Shown: positions 1-9,210, counted from the stretch's first letter. The stretch is DNA of 39,560 bases from Acidobacteriaceae bacterium (GCA_003159355.1 PLPA01000283.1:43621-83180), one strand, 5' to 3'. The notes: a model not told the origin generated them from the sequence alone. A program made the numbers and translations.

Positions 1-2735
1 TTGGACAAAATTATGAAGTCAACGGCATGCGTCCGGAGTCCAATACCTTCCTCGTGGATGGCATGCGTAACATCAACCGCATGGACGGAGGGTACGCATA
101 CCGGCCGCCAGCCGACTCGATGGCTGAATTCCGCATTCTCACCACGACCGCGCCGGCTGAGTTCGGTGGGACCAGCGGTGGCATTACCACCATTGTCACC
201 CGTTCCGGCACGAATCAGGTGCACGGAACGCTGTATGAGTTCCTGCGCAACGACGCGCTTAACGCCAACAACTACTTTGCGCCGCGGAAGGAAGAGCTCA
301 AGCAGAACCAGTACGGCGGCACCATCGGCGGCCCCATGGTGCATAACCACGCCTACTTCTTCGCGTACTACGAAGGTCTTCGCGAAAATCAGGACATCAC
401 GCATGGCGTGGTGGTGCCAACGGTGGCGGAGCGCAGTGGCGACTTCTCAGCCGATGCGCCCATTCTTTTGAATTCCACACGAACGCCCCTGGGCAACAAT
501 CTTTCCGGTCAGGTCAACGCGATCACCGCGAAATACTTCCAGTACTTTCCCATTCCCAACACGCTGGAAAATCCGCACCTGGCCCAAACCACAAACCTGA
601 GCCAGTTAGACAGTGACCAGGGCGGCGCCAAAGCCGACTGGTTGCTGCGGAACGTGGATGTTTTGAGCGCGCGCTACAGCTACTCGACGATGGGACTTCG
701 CAGCCCGTATTCGGAACTCGGCGCCGATGTTCCAGGGTTTCCCGTTGGCTACTACGCCAACACGCACCTTAGCGGATTGACTGAAACTCACACCTTTTCT
801 CCGCATACGGTGCTGACTGCAAATGTCAGCTTCTTCCGGAACCACATCATTCTGGATCAGCGCAAATCCGGCTTCAGCCCTCAGGCATTCGGCTTTGGAT
901 ATTCCTCCACATGGGCCTCGGCCACGGGCGCGCCGCTAATCATGACCCAAGGCTACTCCAATGTGGGCGACCCAGTTATCAACCCGCGCGATAGCACACA
1001 GAACGACTACGCTTACAGCGCCAACCTAGTACACACACAGGGCAAGCACGTCACCAGTTTCGGCTCTCAGTTCCGTCGGACGCAGCTCAACGGCTATCAG
1101 GCAAACTTTGCTTCGGGCACCTTTTCCTTTACGGTTCAGGGCTACACCAACAACTCGTTGGCTAACTTCCTGCTGGGTAAGCCGGATATATTCACCCAAG
1201 CCGGGGGCGACTTCACACGTGACCTGCGCGGCTGGGAGTTGGGCTCCTACGCACAGGATGAGTACCGCATCAGCAAGACGCTTACGCTGAACTACGGCGT
1301 ACGTTACGAGATCACGACGCCGTTCCGAGACATCCACAATCGCATGATGGAGTTTGCGCCGGGCCACCAATCCACCGTTTATCCTAACGCTCCAAACGGC
1401 CTTCTGTTTCCCGGCGACTCCGGTGTACCCGACACGATTGCGCCTGTCTTCAAAGGTGATTGGGCGCCCCGTGTCGGCTTCGCATGGGATCCGTTTCGGA
1501 ATAGCCGCACGGTGATCCGCTCAGCCTACGGCATCTTCTACGACGAACTGCTGAACGGCGTGGGAATGCCCTTCCGCGCCACCAGCAGCGCGCTCCCACA
1601 GACGGTCGTCCGGACTCTTACTGGATACACAAAGATCAACTACGCCAACCCGCTCGGTACCGTAAGCAGTCCATTTACGCCCGGCCAGTTTGCTCTGCCC
1701 GCTTCCACCTTTACCATCGATAGCAATCTGCGGCCTCCCTATGCGCAGGACTGGAACTTTACCATCGACCAAAGCCTTGGTAAGCAGAACCTGTCCGTCG
1801 GATACATTGGGTCCAAAGGAACTCGCTTGCCGCGCCTAGTCGAAGCTAATCCTGCGATCTATCAACCCGGTGCAACCTTCGCTAACTCCCCTCGGCGTCG
1901 GCTCTACTCCGGCTGTACGCTGACGACCGGCACCTGCACGCTGGGCACGGCCGGACTGGTGGAGGGAAATGCGAACTCAACCTTCCACTCGGCACAGGCT
2001 TCACTCACACGGCGCGGCACGCCGGATTTGAATTACACACTGGCCTACACCTTTTCCAAGAATCTGGATTACTCATCAAGCCTTCATATGTCCGGTCCCG
2101 CCCCCTGGATGGTCCTTGGAGAGCTTGACATTGCCCAGAATAACCAGGATCTGAAGGCTGAACACGGACGCTCGCTTTTCGATTCGCGCCATCGTTTTGC
2201 CGGGAGCGTGACCTACGCGATTCCATTTGCGCGCAGCTTCACCGGTCCGTCTCGAATTCTGCTGGATGGCTGGCAATTCAGTGCCTTGTTAGCCGTCAAT
2301 TCCAGCACACCCTTCACTGTTTATGACTCGGCCAATGTTTCGTTGCAGGCTCCGCATCCCGGAGTTTCCGGCATGTTCGGCGATCGGCCCAATGTTGTTG
2401 GAAACCCCAATAAGGGAGCGCCGCACAAGGTGTCGCAATGGGTGTCGCCTTCGGCATTTCAACGGCTCGATCCGGTTGCAGACGCCGGGCAGTTCGGCAA
2501 CGAGGGGCGAAACAGCGTCGATGGCCCTGCCTATGGAAGTCTGGACGCTTCACTCGACAAGAGCTTTGCGATAGGAGAACAGACGAGAGTGCAGTTTCGG
2601 GCGGAAGCCTTCAACGTGACAAACCGTGTCAACCTGATCCCACCCGTATTCGACATGAACTCGCCTGCCTTCGGGCAGATCACGGAGGCGCAGGCCCCGC
2701 GTGTCCTGCAATTCGCCTTGAAGTTTGTGCGGTGA
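1..2735 (+). CDS. TonB-dependent receptor, Oar-like (5'-truncated by window)
   Basis: The frame is already open at the left edge (QNYEVNG precedes the first Met at 27), so the signal peptide, carboxypeptidase-regulatory domain and most of the plug lie outside the window. About 910 residues are visible. They begin with the end of the plug (NTFLVDGMRN, then EFGGTSGG and TRSGTNQVHG, typical of acidobacterial Oar-like receptors) and continue into a 22-strand-type outer-membrane barrel rich in alternating aromatic residues. The protein ends in FALKFVR, consistent with a final barrel strand. Such receptors import large or scarce substrates (metal chelates, glycans, peptides) using TonB energy. The ligand cannot be read from the sequence. 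The peptide gene that follows by 26 bases makes a peptide or metallophore ligand worth considering, but that is inference. Confidence 0.9.
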   Translation, partial: GQNYEVNGMRPESNTFLVDGMRNINRMDGGYAYRPPADSMAEFRILTTTAPAEFGGTSGGITTIVTRSGTNQVHGTLYEFLRNDALNANNYFAPRKEELKQNQYGGTIGGPMVHNHAYFFAYYEGLRENQDITHGVVVPTVAERSGDFSADAPILLNSTRTPLGNNLSGQVNAITAKYFQYFPIPNTLENPHLAQTTNLSQLDSDQGGAKADWLLRNVDVLSARYSYSTMGLRSPYSELGADVPGFPVGYYANTHLSGLTETHTFSPHTVLTANVSFFRNHIILDQRKSGFSPQAFGFGYSSTWASATGAPLIMTQGYSNVGDPVINPRDSTQNDYAYSANLVHTQGKHVTSFGSQFRRTQLNGYQANFASGTFSFTVQGYTNNSLANFLLGKPDIFTQAGGDFTRDLRGWELGSYAQDEYRISKTLTLNYGVRYEITTPFRDIHNRMMEFAPGHQSTVYPNAPNGLLFPGDSGVPDTIAPVFKGDWAPRVGFAWDPFRNSRTVIRSAYGIFYDELLNGVGMPFRATSSALPQTVVRTLTGYTKINYANPLGTVSSPFTPGQFALPASTFTIDSNLRPPYAQDWNFTIDQSLGKQNLSVGYIGSKGTRLPRLVEANPAIYQPGATFANSPRRRLYSGCTLTTGTCTLGTAGLVEGNANSTFHSAQASLTRRGTPDLNYTLAYTFSKNLDYSSSLHMSGPAPWMVLGELDIAQNNQDLKAEHGRSLFDSRHRFAGSVTYAIPFARSFTGPSRILLDGWQFSALLAVNSSTPFTVYDSANVSLQAPHPGVSGMFGDRPNVVGNPNKGAPHKVSQWVSPSAFQRLDPVADAGQFGNEGRNSVDGPAYGSLDASLDKSFAIGEQTRVQFRAEAFNVTNRVNLIPPVFDMNSPAFGQITEAQAPRVLQFALKFVR

Positions 2736-2749
2736 ACCCGCCTCCGAAG

Positions 2750-2755
2750 AAAGGA
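2750..2755 (+). promoter_or_regulatory. Shine-Dalgarno AAAGGA of the small peptide gene
   Basis: AAAGGA lies 6 bases before the ATG at 2762, in the 26-base gap after the receptor stop codon. It is the main evidence that the short frame downstream is translated. Confidence 0.6.
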
Positions 2756-2761
2756 ACGACT

Positions 2762-2890
2762 ATGAAAAGCAATACTCGCAGCTATTCGAACGGCAGTACC
2801 GACGCCACCATCGCGCCAATGCAGGTGGCCACCAGTACCTATCACGCCACCAATCACAACCTGGTTTTTACGGCGCGCAATCTGTTCTAG
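2762..2890 (+). CDS. Small 42-residue peptide, unknown; candidate RiPP precursor or secreted peptide
   Basis: The short frame runs ATG to TAG, with a good Shine-Dalgarno six bases upstream, just after the TonB receptor. The product starts MKSNTRSYSNGSTDATIA and ends TARNLF. It is rich in Ser/Thr (12 of 42) and Asn (5). It has two His (28, 32) and two Tyr (8, 27), only one acidic residue (Asp14), and no Cys or Trp. There is no hydrophobic signal segment, so any export would need a leader-dependent or unknown route. The next gene is 69 bases downstream, in the same apparent operon as two haem proteins and two propellers. I do not recognise a family. The position between a TonB receptor and a MauG-like di-haem enzyme gene set suggests a precursor or ligand peptide, but a spurious frame remains possible. 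Confidence 0.5.
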   Translation: MKSNTRSYSNGSTDATIAPMQVATSTYHATNHNLVFTARNLF

Positions 2891-2959
2891 TACCGCAAAT
2901 GCCCGGTTTACAGTTTATCGGAAACATTGTGTGTAGTTGCTGCTCATGGGGAATGTTGG

Positions 2960-4345
2960 ATGAGAGTCATTGCAAGAGTGATGACGATTGCCGCTCCGTT
3001 TGCGCTGGTGCTGATTTGCGGTTTTGCACCCGAACCGGCACAAAGCCCAGCGGCGGATATTATCGTTACTGCCGCGCTAGTCTATGATCCGTTGGCGGCC
3101 TTGCGCGGAGAAGAACGCTTTCCCAAGGGCGCGCAATTGCTCGTGATTCACGCGGGCAAAGCGGGTTCCAACCCGGAGCCGCTGGTGACAGGCTTTGCGG
3201 CTACCGCGGACGCCAATGTTTCCTTCGACGCCAAGACCGTACTATTCGCTGGTAAAAAAACCGCGGGCGACCCATGGCAGATATGGGAACTGACGATTGC
3301 AGACCATTCGCTGCGGAAGATTGTCGCGGATGCAAACGGCGCCATTCGCCCGCTCTACCTGCCTGGCGGCCGCCTGGTCTATGCGCACCGCACTTACAAG
3401 GGCTATCGACTTGAAGCAGCGCAATTGGATGGCTCCGCAGTTCAGCCACTCAGTTTCTTGCAAGCCAGCACACTACCTGCGTCAGTGCTGAAGGATGGGC
3501 GCATTCTCTTTGAAGCCGGCTTCCCTTTTGGTTCCGGATCGACGCCGGAACTGTTCCTGGTTTACTCGGATGGAAGCGGAGTCGAATCCTACCGCTGCGA
3601 TCACGGCACGGCGCGCTGGGAAGGAACACAGTTGGCCTCTGGCGATGTGGTGTTCACGCACGGCGCAACATTGGCGAAGTTCACGTCGTCTTTGGCAGCG
3701 GAGGAGCGCATCGTAGCGCCGCGCGCCGAATATGCCGGCGCGATTGCCGAGACAGCCACTGGCGCATGGCTTGTGAGCGTGCGATCCGGCGCTGGAACGC
3801 ACTACACATTGAAGCTGTGGAAACCGGGCGCGGCGGCACTGCAAACATTACTGGCTAAAAGCGGCGAGGATATTGTCGAGCCAGTTCTTGTGGCAGCGCA
3901 TACAACGCCCAAGCGTCACCCCTCCGGGCTGCACGACTGGAGCTACGCCAATCTGCTTGCCCTCGATTCGCGCCTCTCGCGCGATGGCGATCTTCGCGTT
4001 GCACCTGCATCGGTGCGGCTGGAGACACAGGACGCTCAAGGCCGCACTGTCATCACTGGCACAGCTCCGGTTGAGGCGGATGGTTCCTTCTTTGCAAAAG
4101 TGCCCGCCGAACAGCCGATTCGCTTTGTGCTGCTTGATAAAAAGGGCGCAGTGCTGCGGCAGGAGCACGGATGGTTCTGGATTCGCCGCGGAGAACAGCG
4201 CTACTGCGTGGGCTGCCACACGGGGCCGGAACGCTCGCCGGTGAATCGCTTGCCGGCCGCGCTGCTGCGCACCACAACGCCCGCCGATCTTACAGGCGTG
4301 AAGGAGCCACGCGAGTCGCAACACGGAACGCCAGGAGGCAACTGA
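2960..4345 (+). CDS. Periplasmic beta-propeller mono-haem protein, hydrazine-synthase alpha (HzsA)-related
   Basis: About 461 residues from the ATG at 2960, which has GGGG eight bases upstream and opens a Sec-type signal peptide (MRVIARVMTIAAPFALVL). An in-frame ATG at 2927 is less likely. The body has propeller-like repeats (GRLVYAHRTY, GRILFEAGFP). The C-terminal part carries HDWSYANLLALDSRLSR, then GSFFAKVPAEQPIRFVLLD, and a single c-type haem motif CVGCH at about residues 416-420 within RYCVGCHTGPERSPVN. This arrangement matches the HzsA-related family seen in many environmental genomes, most of which are not anammox bacteria. Hydrazine synthesis is therefore not implied. The haem probably makes it an electron carrier or redox enzyme in the periplasm. 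Its stop codon is one base before the next start codon. Confidence 0.75.
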   Translation: MRVIARVMTIAAPFALVLICGFAPEPAQSPAADIIVTAALVYDPLAALRGEERFPKGAQLLVIHAGKAGSNPEPLVTGFAATADANVSFDAKTVLFAGKKTAGDPWQIWELTIADHSLRKIVADANGAIRPLYLPGGRLVYAHRTYKGYRLEAAQLDGSAVQPLSFLQASTLPASVLKDGRILFEAGFPFGSGSTPELFLVYSDGSGVESYRCDHGTARWEGTQLASGDVVFTHGATLAKFTSSLAAEERIVAPRAEYAGAIAETATGAWLVSVRSGAGTHYTLKLWKPGAAALQTLLAKSGEDIVEPVLVAAHTTPKRHPSGLHDWSYANLLALDSRLSRDGDLRVAPASVRLETQDAQGRTVITGTAPVEADGSFFAKVPAEQPIRFVLLDKKGAVLRQEHGWFWIRRGEQRYCVGCHTGPERSPVNRLPAALLRTTTPADLTGVKEPRESQHGTPGGN

Positions 4346-4346
4346 G

Positions 4347-6038
4347 ATGAATTTCCGCTTTCTTCTTCTATTTTCCGCCGTCTCCGTTTCTGCTGCGCAT
4401 CTCACTCTTGCTGCACAGCAGTCACCCGCACAGAATCCTCATGGCGCGCAAGCGCCGTCTGCGCCACCGCAGGCCGCGCCGGTGATTCGTTTTGAAGATG
4501 CGAGCGATAAGGCGGGCATTAACTTTACGCACAGTTACGGGTCGCGCCAGATGGCATCGCTGCTCGAAGATACTGGCGCAGGCTGCGTGTGGTTCGACTA
4601 CAACAACTCCGGTCTTGAGTCTCTCTATGTGTTGAACGGACGGCCGCTGGACGATTCGATGCATCCGTTTCCGCTGAAGGTCAAGCCGAATCCTCTGCCG
4701 CACAATCATCTTTATCGCAACAACGGCGACGGCACATTTACCGACGTGACAGAGAGTTCCGGGCTCAATCCCGAGATCTATGGAATGGCCGTGACGGCTG
4801 CCGACTATGACAACGACGGCTTTGTCGATCTGCTGGTGACCGGATACGGCAAAACGATTCTCTACCACAATGACGGCAACGGGCACTTTACCGATGTGAC
4901 CAAGAAGGCCGGCATCAATGTGGACGGTTGGGCCATCAGTTCGACGTGGCTGGATTACGACAAGGATGGCTGCGTCGATCTGTTTGTGGGCCGCTATGTG
5001 AAATTCGATCCAAAGTACCGCGCCTTCTATGCGCCGGACGGCTATCCGGGGCCGCTGGACTACGCTGGCGAGACAAACAAACTTTTTCACAACAACTGCG
5101 ATGGAACCTTCACCGATGTCACCGACAAGTCGGGCATCGGAGCCGATGTGGGCCGCACGATGGGCGTGACCGCGGCGGACTTCGACAACGACGGCTGGGA
5201 CGACATTTACGTTTCCAACGACCGCACGGAGAACTTCCTCTTCCGCAACAAGCATGATGGAACCTTTGAAGAGATTGGCAGCGATACGGGCACGGCTTAT
5301 GGACAAAATGGCGAGTCTACTTCGTCTATGGGACCGGTTTTTGCCGACCTTGAGGGGCGGGGATGGCTGGACCTGTGGGTCACAGATGGGCGCTACAACC
5401 GTTTGCTGCGCAACACGGGCAAGATGAGCTTTGAAGACTTGGGAGCAACGAATGGCGTCTCGCAGGCGAATGCGCAATATGCGAGTTGGGGCACGGGTAT
5501 TTACGACTTCGACAACGATGGGCTGCTCGACATTCTCATCTTCCATGGCGCGCTCATTCAGCAGATTCCGCAAGAGCATACGCTTTTTCGCGGAATAGGC
5601 GACGGTAAGTTCGTGGACGTTTCGCGCGAGGCAGGCCCTGTGCTGAGCGTGCGCACGACGGCGCGAGGCGCATGTTTCGCCGACTACGAAAACAATGGGA
5701 AAGTGGATGCTTTCGTGGTGAATCTGGGATCGAAGGGGACGCTGCTCCACAACGTTTCGGCGAATACAGGCCACTGGATTGCGATCAAGCTGAAGGGAAC
5801 AAAGAGCAACCGCGACGGCATTGGAGCAAAGGTGGAAGTCTTTGCGACAGGCAAGCGCCAAACGGCAGAACGCGTGGCTGGCTCGGGATATCTGTCGCAG
5901 AACGACGAGCGCCTGCACTTCGGTTTGGGCGCTGCGACGACTGTGGACAAACTCATCCTTCACTGGCCGAGCGGACGCGAGCAGACGCTCGAAAACCTGA
6001 CCGTGGACCGTGTGCTTACTGTGGAGGAACCTAAATGA
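4347..6038 (+). CDS. CRTAC1-family protein: FG-GAP/VCBS propeller with ASPIC/UnbV C-terminus
   Basis: 563 residues. AGGAGG sits eight bases before the start. An N-terminal signal peptide (MNFRFLLLFSAVSVSAAH) is followed by a Pro/Ala linker. Residues about 48-450 are repeats of the type DYDNDGFVDLLV plus NNGDGTFTDVT, the Asp-rich calcium-binding loops of FG-GAP/VCBS blades. The last about 70 residues (GHWIAIKLKGTKSNRDGIGA to LHWPSGREQTLENL) form the ASPIC/UnbV domain. Proteins of this family are secreted or periplasmic and thought to bind other proteins or ligands; no enzymatic reaction is established. It overlaps the next gene by four bases (ATGA), so translation is probably coupled to the propeller/di-haem protein. 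The linker resembles that of the propeller gene starting at 7974. Confidence 0.88.
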   Translation: MNFRFLLLFSAVSVSAAHLTLAAQQSPAQNPHGAQAPSAPPQAAPVIRFEDASDKAGINFTHSYGSRQMASLLEDTGAGCVWFDYNNSGLESLYVLNGRPLDDSMHPFPLKVKPNPLPHNHLYRNNGDGTFTDVTESSGLNPEIYGMAVTAADYDNDGFVDLLVTGYGKTILYHNDGNGHFTDVTKKAGINVDGWAISSTWLDYDKDGCVDLFVGRYVKFDPKYRAFYAPDGYPGPLDYAGETNKLFHNNCDGTFTDVTDKSGIGADVGRTMGVTAADFDNDGWDDIYVSNDRTENFLFRNKHDGTFEEIGSDTGTAYGQNGESTSSMGPVFADLEGRGWLDLWVTDGRYNRLLRNTGKMSFEDLGATNGVSQANAQYASWGTGIYDFDNDGLLDILIFHGALIQQIPQEHTLFRGIGDGKFVDVSREAGPVLSVRTTARGACFADYENNGKVDAFVVNLGSKGTLLHNVSANTGHWIAIKLKGTKSNRDGIGAKVEVFATGKRQTAERVAGSGYLSQNDERLHFGLGAATTVDKLILHWPSGREQTLENLTVDRVLTVEEPK

Positions 6039-7963
6039 ACCGGCGAGCGCAACATGGGTTTCACTTTGGAGTTTGCGCGGGATTTGCCGCCGCGAGCGTG
6101 GCGTTGCTTTCGGTCGAACTGTGGACCGGCGGGAATGTTCGCGCAGCCGCGCAGCCAGAGACGAGCGCGACAGAGGATTATTCTTCGCCGCTTGAGGTTT
6201 TGCTTTCGCCGGATGGCGCGCGGCTCTATGTGCTCTGCCAGCAAAGCAACGAGGTACGCGTGTTGAATGCGGCCAGCTTCGCGGTGATCAAAAACATTGC
6301 GATGGGCCGTGTGCCGCGTGGATTTTCGCTTTCTTTCAAGGGCGACAAGTTGTTTGTGACGAACTCCTGGGACGATACGCTCTCGGTGATCGATACAAAA
6401 ACACTTGCCGTGGTGGCCACATGGAGCGTGGGCGCAGAGCCGTCGAGCGTGGTTGAGGACCGTGCAGGCAAACGGCTGTTTGTGGCCAATCGGATCAGTG
6501 GCGACATCGCCGTCCTAGATGCTCAGACCGGCGTGGAAGAGAAGCGCCTGCTGGCTGGGCGCGGCGCGAGCTATCTGGCACTCTCACCCGACGGTAGCCG
6601 CATTTATGTGACTCATGTTTACCCGAAGATCGTCCCGCGTCAGACCGGGTTGGAAAATCGGATGGAGCCGGAGTCGGAGATCACGGTGATCGATGCGGAG
6701 CGCGCAGTTGTGATAGATCGCGTGCCGCTGCACGCGATTGCCGGCGTCTTTCATTTGGCGCTCTCCGCCGATGGACGGCTGGGCGTTGCCGCCGAATACC
6801 ATCCAAAAAATTTGATTCCGCTGGCGCACGTGGAACACGGCGGCACTTTCACCTATTCGCTCGAAGTGTTTGGCGCGGATGTGGGAAAGGCTGCTCCGAT
6901 TGAAGTGCCGCTGGATGAGTTGGAGCGCTATGCCTCGCAGCCTTTCGGCGTGGCCATTGCGCCGGACAAGTCGCGCGTTTACGTTACCTGCGGGGGTTCG
7001 GAGATTGTGACCGTGGTCGATGTGCCGCGCCTGCTTCGCTTCATTCACGCGCACACCGGTCTCTTCGCGCAAGATCTCTCTGCCAGCGCCAATTATGTTG
7101 TGACACGCATTCCCGTGGGACTGAATCCGCGCGGGCTGGCGCTTTCGCGTGACGGACGCAGGCTGTTTGTAGCAAACCGCCTGGATGACACCGTGAGCAT
7201 GATCGACACGCGCACTAATCGCGTTGCCTCCACTATCACGCTGGCTGGACCGAAGACGATCTCTCAACTGCGTCACGGCGAGCAGACATTTTATACTTCG
7301 CGCTATTCGTTTCAAGGCCAGATGGGCTGCGCCAGTTGCCACATCGATTCCACCTTCGACGGCATTCAATGGAACCTGGAACCGGATGGCTTTGGCCGCA
7401 ACACGGTGGACAACAAGATCCTTGAGGACATCAAGGACACGGAGCCGTATAAATGGACCGGAACCAACCCGAACATTCCAACCGAGTGTGGACCGAGGAC
7501 TGAAAAGTTCTTCTGGCGTTCAGAGAACTACGACAATCTCACACTTGCCGATTTAGCTGCCTACGTTCGCAGTCTGGCTCCGCGCCCCAATCGCTGGCGA
7601 CAGGCAAACGGCGAGCTTACGCCAGCGCAGGAGCGCGGCAAAGCGATCTTCGAGCGCGCCGTGGACAAGTTCAAGAAGCCGATTCCCGAATACAATCGCT
7701 GCTCCTATTGCCACAGTGGCCCCAAAGGCACGAGTCAAATAATCTTTAACGTGGGGACGCGCAAACCCAACGACAATACAGGACTGCTGAAGGCTCCCAT
7801 GCTAACCAATATCGCGCTCACCGCCCCTTACCTGCACGATGGGTCGGCGCGTTCGCTGGAAGAGATATGGACGATCTACAACCCGGACGACAAGCACGGT
7901 CGGACCAACGATTTGACCAAGGATGAACTTAACGATCTGATCGAGTACCTCAAGTCTCGATAA
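6035..7963 (+). CDS. YVTN beta-propeller fused to a MauG/cytochrome-c-peroxidase-like di-haem domain
   Basis: 642 residues; GGAGG seven bases before the ATG, which overlaps the previous stop. A signal segment (residues about 10-30) precedes a seven-blade-like YVTN propeller (residues about 50-400, repeats such as GDKLFVTNSWDDTLSVID and GRRLFVANRLDDTVSMID). The C-terminal 220 residues hold two c-type haem sites, CASCH (432-436) and CSYCH (556-560), and the segment APYLHDGSARSLEEIW (about 598-612) typical of bacterial di-haem peroxidases and MauG. MauG-family enzymes oxidise peroxide or modify amino-acid side chains of partner proteins; MbnH, a relative, oxidises Trp in a copper-binding partner. 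Which activity applies here is unknown. The propeller may position the substrate. Neighbouring exported redox proteins support a periplasmic pathway. Confidence 0.85.
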   Translation: MNRRAQHGFHFGVCAGFAAASVALLSVELWTGGNVRAAAQPETSATEDYSSPLEVLLSPDGARLYVLCQQSNEVRVLNAASFAVIKNIAMGRVPRGFSLSFKGDKLFVTNSWDDTLSVIDTKTLAVVATWSVGAEPSSVVEDRAGKRLFVANRISGDIAVLDAQTGVEEKRLLAGRGASYLALSPDGSRIYVTHVYPKIVPRQTGLENRMEPESEITVIDAERAVVIDRVPLHAIAGVFHLALSADGRLGVAAEYHPKNLIPLAHVEHGGTFTYSLEVFGADVGKAAPIEVPLDELERYASQPFGVAIAPDKSRVYVTCGGSEIVTVVDVPRLLRFIHAHTGLFAQDLSASANYVVTRIPVGLNPRGLALSRDGRRLFVANRLDDTVSMIDTRTNRVASTITLAGPKTISQLRHGEQTFYTSRYSFQGQMGCASCHIDSTFDGIQWNLEPDGFGRNTVDNKILEDIKDTEPYKWTGTNPNIPTECGPRTEKFFWRSENYDNLTLADLAAYVRSLAPRPNRWRQANGELTPAQERGKAIFERAVDKFKKPIPEYNRCSYCHSGPKGTSQIIFNVGTRKPNDNTGLLKAPMLTNIALTAPYLHDGSARSLEEIWTIYNPDDKHGRTNDLTKDELNDLIEYLKSR

Positions 7964-7973
7964 GGGAGATGTG

Positions 7974-9113
7974 ATGAAAAAGCTCTGTATGATTGCAATG
8001 TTGCTAATTGCTGCCATAAATGCATATTCCGCGTCACCAGCGTCCGTGTCTAAGCCGGCAAATGGAGCGCATAAATCTCATGCCGCGCAAGCGGCGTCTG
8101 CCGCACCGCAAGTGCTGCCGCGCTTCCGTTTTGAAAACTTTACCACCGCCAACGGCCTTCCCAACAATCACGTCTTCGCGGTACTTGTCGATGGAGATCG
8201 CATCTGGGCGGGAACGGAGAATGGATTGGCGGTCTACGAGAACCATGTCTGGAAGGTCTACACGACCGCGGATGGGTTGGCTCATCGCGCCGTCATCTCG
8301 CTGGCTCTGGACAAGAACACCGGCGATGTTTGGGCTGGAACCATGGGCGGGCTAAGCCGGATTTCAGGCGGACACATCGACAGCTTCACGCAGTTGAACT
8401 CAGGGCTGAGCAACAACGTCGTCTACAACATTTCAATCGAAGGCGAGAATGTATGGATTGCCACAGCCGCCGGCGGATGCCGGCTCAACCTGCACACCAA
8501 TCAGTGGTCGCTCTACAACGAGCGCAACACGCCCATGTTCGAGATATGGAATTATGCAGTTTCCGCGACGCCTACCAAGGTCTTTTACGGCGTTTGGGGC
8601 AGTGGCATTCTTGAATACGATCAGAAGACCGCGAAGTGGACCAGGTATGACGATCCGGACGGCGAAACCGAAACGGTGGTGATGAAGGATCAGGGGCTGA
8701 TCCACGAGATCGTCACCTCGGTCAGTTATATGGAGAAGGAGAATGTTTTGTGGGCAGCTACGTATTTTGGCGATAGCCATTATGATGGCCGTTACTGGCA
8801 CAACTTTCTCACCAAAGATAGCGGTCTTCCATCGAATTTTACCAATTATGTGAAAGGCGTGGACGGCAAGCGCGCTTGGTTCGGAACCGACAAAGGACTT
8901 GCTTATTATGACGGCGAAAATTGGTTCGTCTATCGCCCTTCACTCACCGATGGCAAGCCGGAGATGACGGTGCGCAATGCAAAGGGCATCGTAACGCCCG
9001 TCGCAGTGACCACCGCTCCGGCGCACAACTATATCCTTGGCATCGATTTTCAGGGCAACGACATTTGGGTTGCAACCGCTGACGGACTGAGCCACGGAAT
9101 TCGTCAGCCGTGA
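7974..9113 (+). CDS. Exported two-component-regulator-type beta-propeller, stand-alone
   Basis: 379 residues from the ATG at 7974, with GGGAG five bases upstream. A GTG at 7971 is in frame but too close to that site. After a signal peptide (KKLCMIAMLLIAAINAYSA) and an Ala/His linker come repeated propeller blades: FTTANGLPNNHVFAV, DRIWAGTENGLAVY, GDVWAGTMGGLSRI, ENVWIATAAGG. These are the reg-prop repeats usually found in the sensor part of hybrid histidine kinases. Here no kinase, transmembrane or DNA-binding domain follows, so the protein is a free periplasmic propeller, probably a ligand or protein binder. It lies 10 bases after the di-haem propeller gene and likely shares its transcript. 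Confidence 0.8.
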   Translation: MKKLCMIAMLLIAAINAYSASPASVSKPANGAHKSHAAQAASAAPQVLPRFRFENFTTANGLPNNHVFAVLVDGDRIWAGTENGLAVYENHVWKVYTTADGLAHRAVISLALDKNTGDVWAGTMGGLSRISGGHIDSFTQLNSGLSNNVVYNISIEGENVWIATAAGGCRLNLHTNQWSLYNERNTPMFEIWNYAVSATPTKVFYGVWGSGILEYDQKTAKWTRYDDPDGETETVVMKDQGLIHEIVTSVSYMEKENVLWAATYFGDSHYDGRYWHNFLTKDSGLPSNFTNYVKGVDGKRAWFGTDKGLAYYDGENWFVYRPSLTDGKPEMTVRNAKGIVTPVAVTTAPAHNYILGIDFQGNDIWVATADGLSHGIRQP

Positions 9114-9210
9114 GAAACCGGATCGCCATGACGGCACAAACTCAGATGCGAAATGTCACTGTGATCTTCTGTACGGATAAACAAGCTGGAACCAGCAAGG
9201 AGTTGTTGTG

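Noticed and set aside
4422-5963. 513-residue open frame on the minus strand
   Set aside because: It is antisense to the CRTAC1 gene. Its Val/His/Ile-rich text mirrors the Asp/Gly repeat loops on the other strand, and it has no ribosome binding site or motif.
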